Assembly (NCBI RefSeq): GCF_000685095.1
Contig: NZ_BAYE01000002.1
Location: forward strand, 496,001-560,000
From: Paraburkholderia caledonica NBRC 102488
GTDB taxonomy: Bacteria > Pseudomonadota > Gammaproteobacteria > Burkholderiales > Burkholderiaceae
Length of the DNA stretch: 64,000 bases
Reading direction: 5' to 3'
Part shown: positions 62,604 through 64,000 of the stretch, one piece after another
Layout: each line of letters starts with the position of its first letter
How positions within the stretch are numbered: the stretch's first letter is position 1
Program-made: the position numbers and the translations under genes
Notes under the pieces: generated by a model
Seen by the model: the letters and a program-made list of their open reading frames with translations, nothing else
Told to the model about the DNA's origin: nothing
The model's database searches: none

Positions 62604-63749
62604 ATGGCGGCCATTTCCCTGCGCGGCATTCAGAAGACTTTCGGCGGCAACGCGCCGGTCCTTCGCGACCTGAACCTCGAGATCGGCGAACACGAGTTCT
62701 GCGTGTTCCTAGGCCCTTCGGGCTGCGGCAAGTCGACCTTGCTGCGCATCGTCGCCGGACTCGAAGATCAGACCGACGGCGACGTGACCATCGGCGGTCG
62801 CACGATGAACAGCGTGCCGGCTGCCGAGCGCGGCGTCGCGATGGTGTTTCAGAGTTACGCGCTGTTCCCGCACATGACGGTCTACGAAAACATGGCCTTC
62901 GGTCTGAAGCTGGCGAAAACACCGAAAGCAGAGGTCGACCGCAAGGTGCGCGAAGCGGCGCACGTACTGCAACTCGACGCCCTCCTCGCGCGCAAGCCGC
63001 GTGAACTGTCGGGCGGGCAACGCCAGCGCGTGGCGATCGGCCGCGCGATCGTCCGCGAGCCGGGCGTGTTCCTGTTTGACGAACCGCTGTCGAATCTTGA
63101 CGCCGCGCTGCGCGGTCAGACGCGTATCGAAATCGCGCGGCTGCATCAGCGTTACGCACAGGCGAGCGTCGTCTATGTGACGCACGACCAGATCGAAGCG
63201 ATGACACTCGCCGACAAGATCGTTCTGCTGCACGCAGGCGCGGAAACGCAGCGCTTGGGCAGCATCGCGCAGATCGGTGCGCCGCTGGAGCTTTATCACC
63301 GGCCGCGCTCGAAGTTCGTTGCAGGCTTCATTGGGTCGCCGCGCATGAACTTTATCGACGGCGTCGTCGAGCGCATCGCCGACGACAGCGTGGAAGTCAG
63401 CATGGCCGGCACCGCGTTGCGCGTGCTGGTCGACGGCAGACGCCTCAAGCCAGGACAGCGCGTCACGCTCGGCATTCGTCCCGAACATGTGCGGCTCGAC
63501 GGCGACACGCAGACGCTCGCCGTCAACGCATTGCTGACCGAGCAACTCGGCGAGCATAGCTATCTTCACGCCGACCATGCGGGCGGCACGCTGATCGCGA
63601 AAGCGCCCGGCGACCTGCATGTGCGCACCGGCGAGCGGCTCGCACTGCATCTGCCCGCCAATGCGTGTCACCTGTTCGACGAAGACGGCATTGCGCTGCA
63701 CCGGACCATCGTCGGCAACGCGCAAGCCGTCGCGCTACAGACGGCATGA
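62604..63749 (+). CDS. Sugar ABC transporter ATP-binding protein (UgpC/MalK type)
   Basis: The protein is 381 residues, with GGAGG 7 bases upstream of the ATG. The Walker A is GPSGCGKSTLLRIVAG, the signature LSGGQRQRVAIGRAI, the Walker B FLFDEPLSNLD and the switch histidine lies in YVTHDQIEAM. A C-terminal TOBE/OB region follows (IGSPRMNFIDGVVERIADDS), as in carbohydrate importers of the CUT1 group. It heads an operon whose next gene encodes an exported protein cut by the right edge. Confidence 0.93.
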   Translation: MAAISLRGIQKTFGGNAPVLRDLNLEIGEHEFCVFLGPSGCGKSTLLRIVAGLEDQTDGDVTIGGRTMNSVPAAERGVAMVFQSYALFPHMTVYENMAFGLKLAKTPKAEVDRKVREAAHVLQLDALLARKPRELSGGQRQRVAIGRAIVREPGVFLFDEPLSNLDAALRGQTRIEIARLHQRYAQASVVYVTHDQIEAMTLADKIVLLHAGAETQRLGSIAQIGAPLELYHRPRSKFVAGFIGSPRMNFIDGVVERIADDSVEVSMAGTALRVLVDGRRLKPGQRVTLGIRPEHVRLDGDTQTLAVNALLTEQLGEHSYLHADHAGGTLIAKAPGDLHVRTGERLALHLPANACHLFDEDGIALHRTIVGNAQAVALQTA

Positions 63750-63885
63750 GAATGCGGCGCGCAAGGCTCGCATTAGGCCTTGTCGCGCGCGAAACGCCGC
63801 AGCCGGTCATAGAGCCGTCGCGGCTCGCAGCAACCGCCGTTCGCGGACGCGGGCGGCCGACAACGCAGTCACAGGAGACAACACG

Positions 63886-64000
63886 ATGGCCTTTACGCAC
63901 ACGAGCCGCTTTGCACGGCTTGCCTCATTCAGTCCGCGCGCCGTCACGGTGGCGCTCGCGCTCTCGGCAACGGTGCTGAGCGGTTTCGCGACGCAAGCCG
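63886..64000 (+). CDS. Exported protein, probable sugar ABC binding protein, partial
   Basis: The ATG at 63886 has AGGAGACAACACG upstream. The 38 visible codons encode a signal peptide (RAVTVALALSATVLSGFATQ) and then run off the right edge. It lies 136 bases after the sugar ATPase gene, the usual place for the solute-binding protein of that importer. Its identity is inferred from context only. Confidence 0.65.
   Translation, partial: MAFTHTSRFARLASFSPRAVTVALALSATVLSGFATQA

Noticed and set aside
1..64000. CRISPR array, insertion sequence or prophage
   Set aside because: No regularly spaced direct repeats, no transposase or integrase motifs and no phage structural genes were seen.

Overview
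This 64 kb window reads as a GC-rich catabolic region from a Burkholderia-type betaproteobacterium (Burkholderia, Paraburkholderia or Caballeronia). The grounds are a Burkholderia-style porin, a DUF4148 protein, and many GntR, LysR and LacI regulators paired with single sugar-acid, amine or amino-acid utilisation loci. No rRNA, tRNA, CRISPR array, transposase, integrase or phage gene was seen, and no replication origin.

Left part (1-13.9 kb): a truncated M20 amidohydrolase, phnN and a GntR regulator lead into a sugar-acid locus (MFS carrier, L-gulonate/L-idonate 5-dehydrogenase type enzyme, ManD mannonate dehydratase, and a divergent fructuronate reductase). Together these enzymes would take L-gulonate through D-fructuronate and D-mannonate to 2-keto-3-deoxygluconate. 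Next comes a two-gene unit in which a PotD-like periplasmic binding protein overlaps a membrane diguanylate cyclase. This layout resembles a ligand-sensing c-di-GMP module. An orphan amino-acid binding protein and an aspartoacylase-family zinc enzyme follow.

Middle left (14-26.8 kb): a MetQ-like binding protein is divergent from a porin. An arsenic operon follows: arsR, a 55-codon remnant of an ArsI/CadI glyoxalase, acr3, an arsC-acetyltransferase fusion, and arsH. Then come a four-repeat membrane protein, a DUF4148 protein, a VOC protein, a tartrate/D-malate locus (LysR, dehydrogenase, MFS), and a DUF4142 - cupredoxin - ECF sigma unit.

Middle right (27-50.9 kb): a polyamine-type ABC uptake and oxidation locus has its binding protein and a GMC oxidoreductase on the plus strand. 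The ATPase, two permeases, a HAD hydrolase, an amine-oxidase-like flavoenzyme and an aldehyde dehydrogenase are on the minus strand, with a divergent LysR. A MarR-controlled tripartite efflux system follows (MarR, NodT-type outer membrane factor, EmrA-type adaptor, EmrB-type MFS) with a recurring operator-like motif. After that come a run with two tandem HD-domain paralogues, an ECF sigma factor and a DUF1330 protein; a MocR regulator with a secreted cupin and an AhpD-like protein; a pirin; and an SDR divergent from a LysR.

Right part (51-64 kb): a CynX-type MFS; a 977-residue GAF-GAF-GGDEF-EAL protein; an MFS gene split by a one-base frameshift; LysR, amidase and D-serine ammonia-lyase genes; and a LacI-regulated sugar ABC system whose binding-protein gene is cut by the right edge.

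Functions are read from motifs and neighbourhood only. Starts were moved inward from the longest open frame wherever a ribosome-binding site, a signal peptide or a stop/start overlap favoured it.
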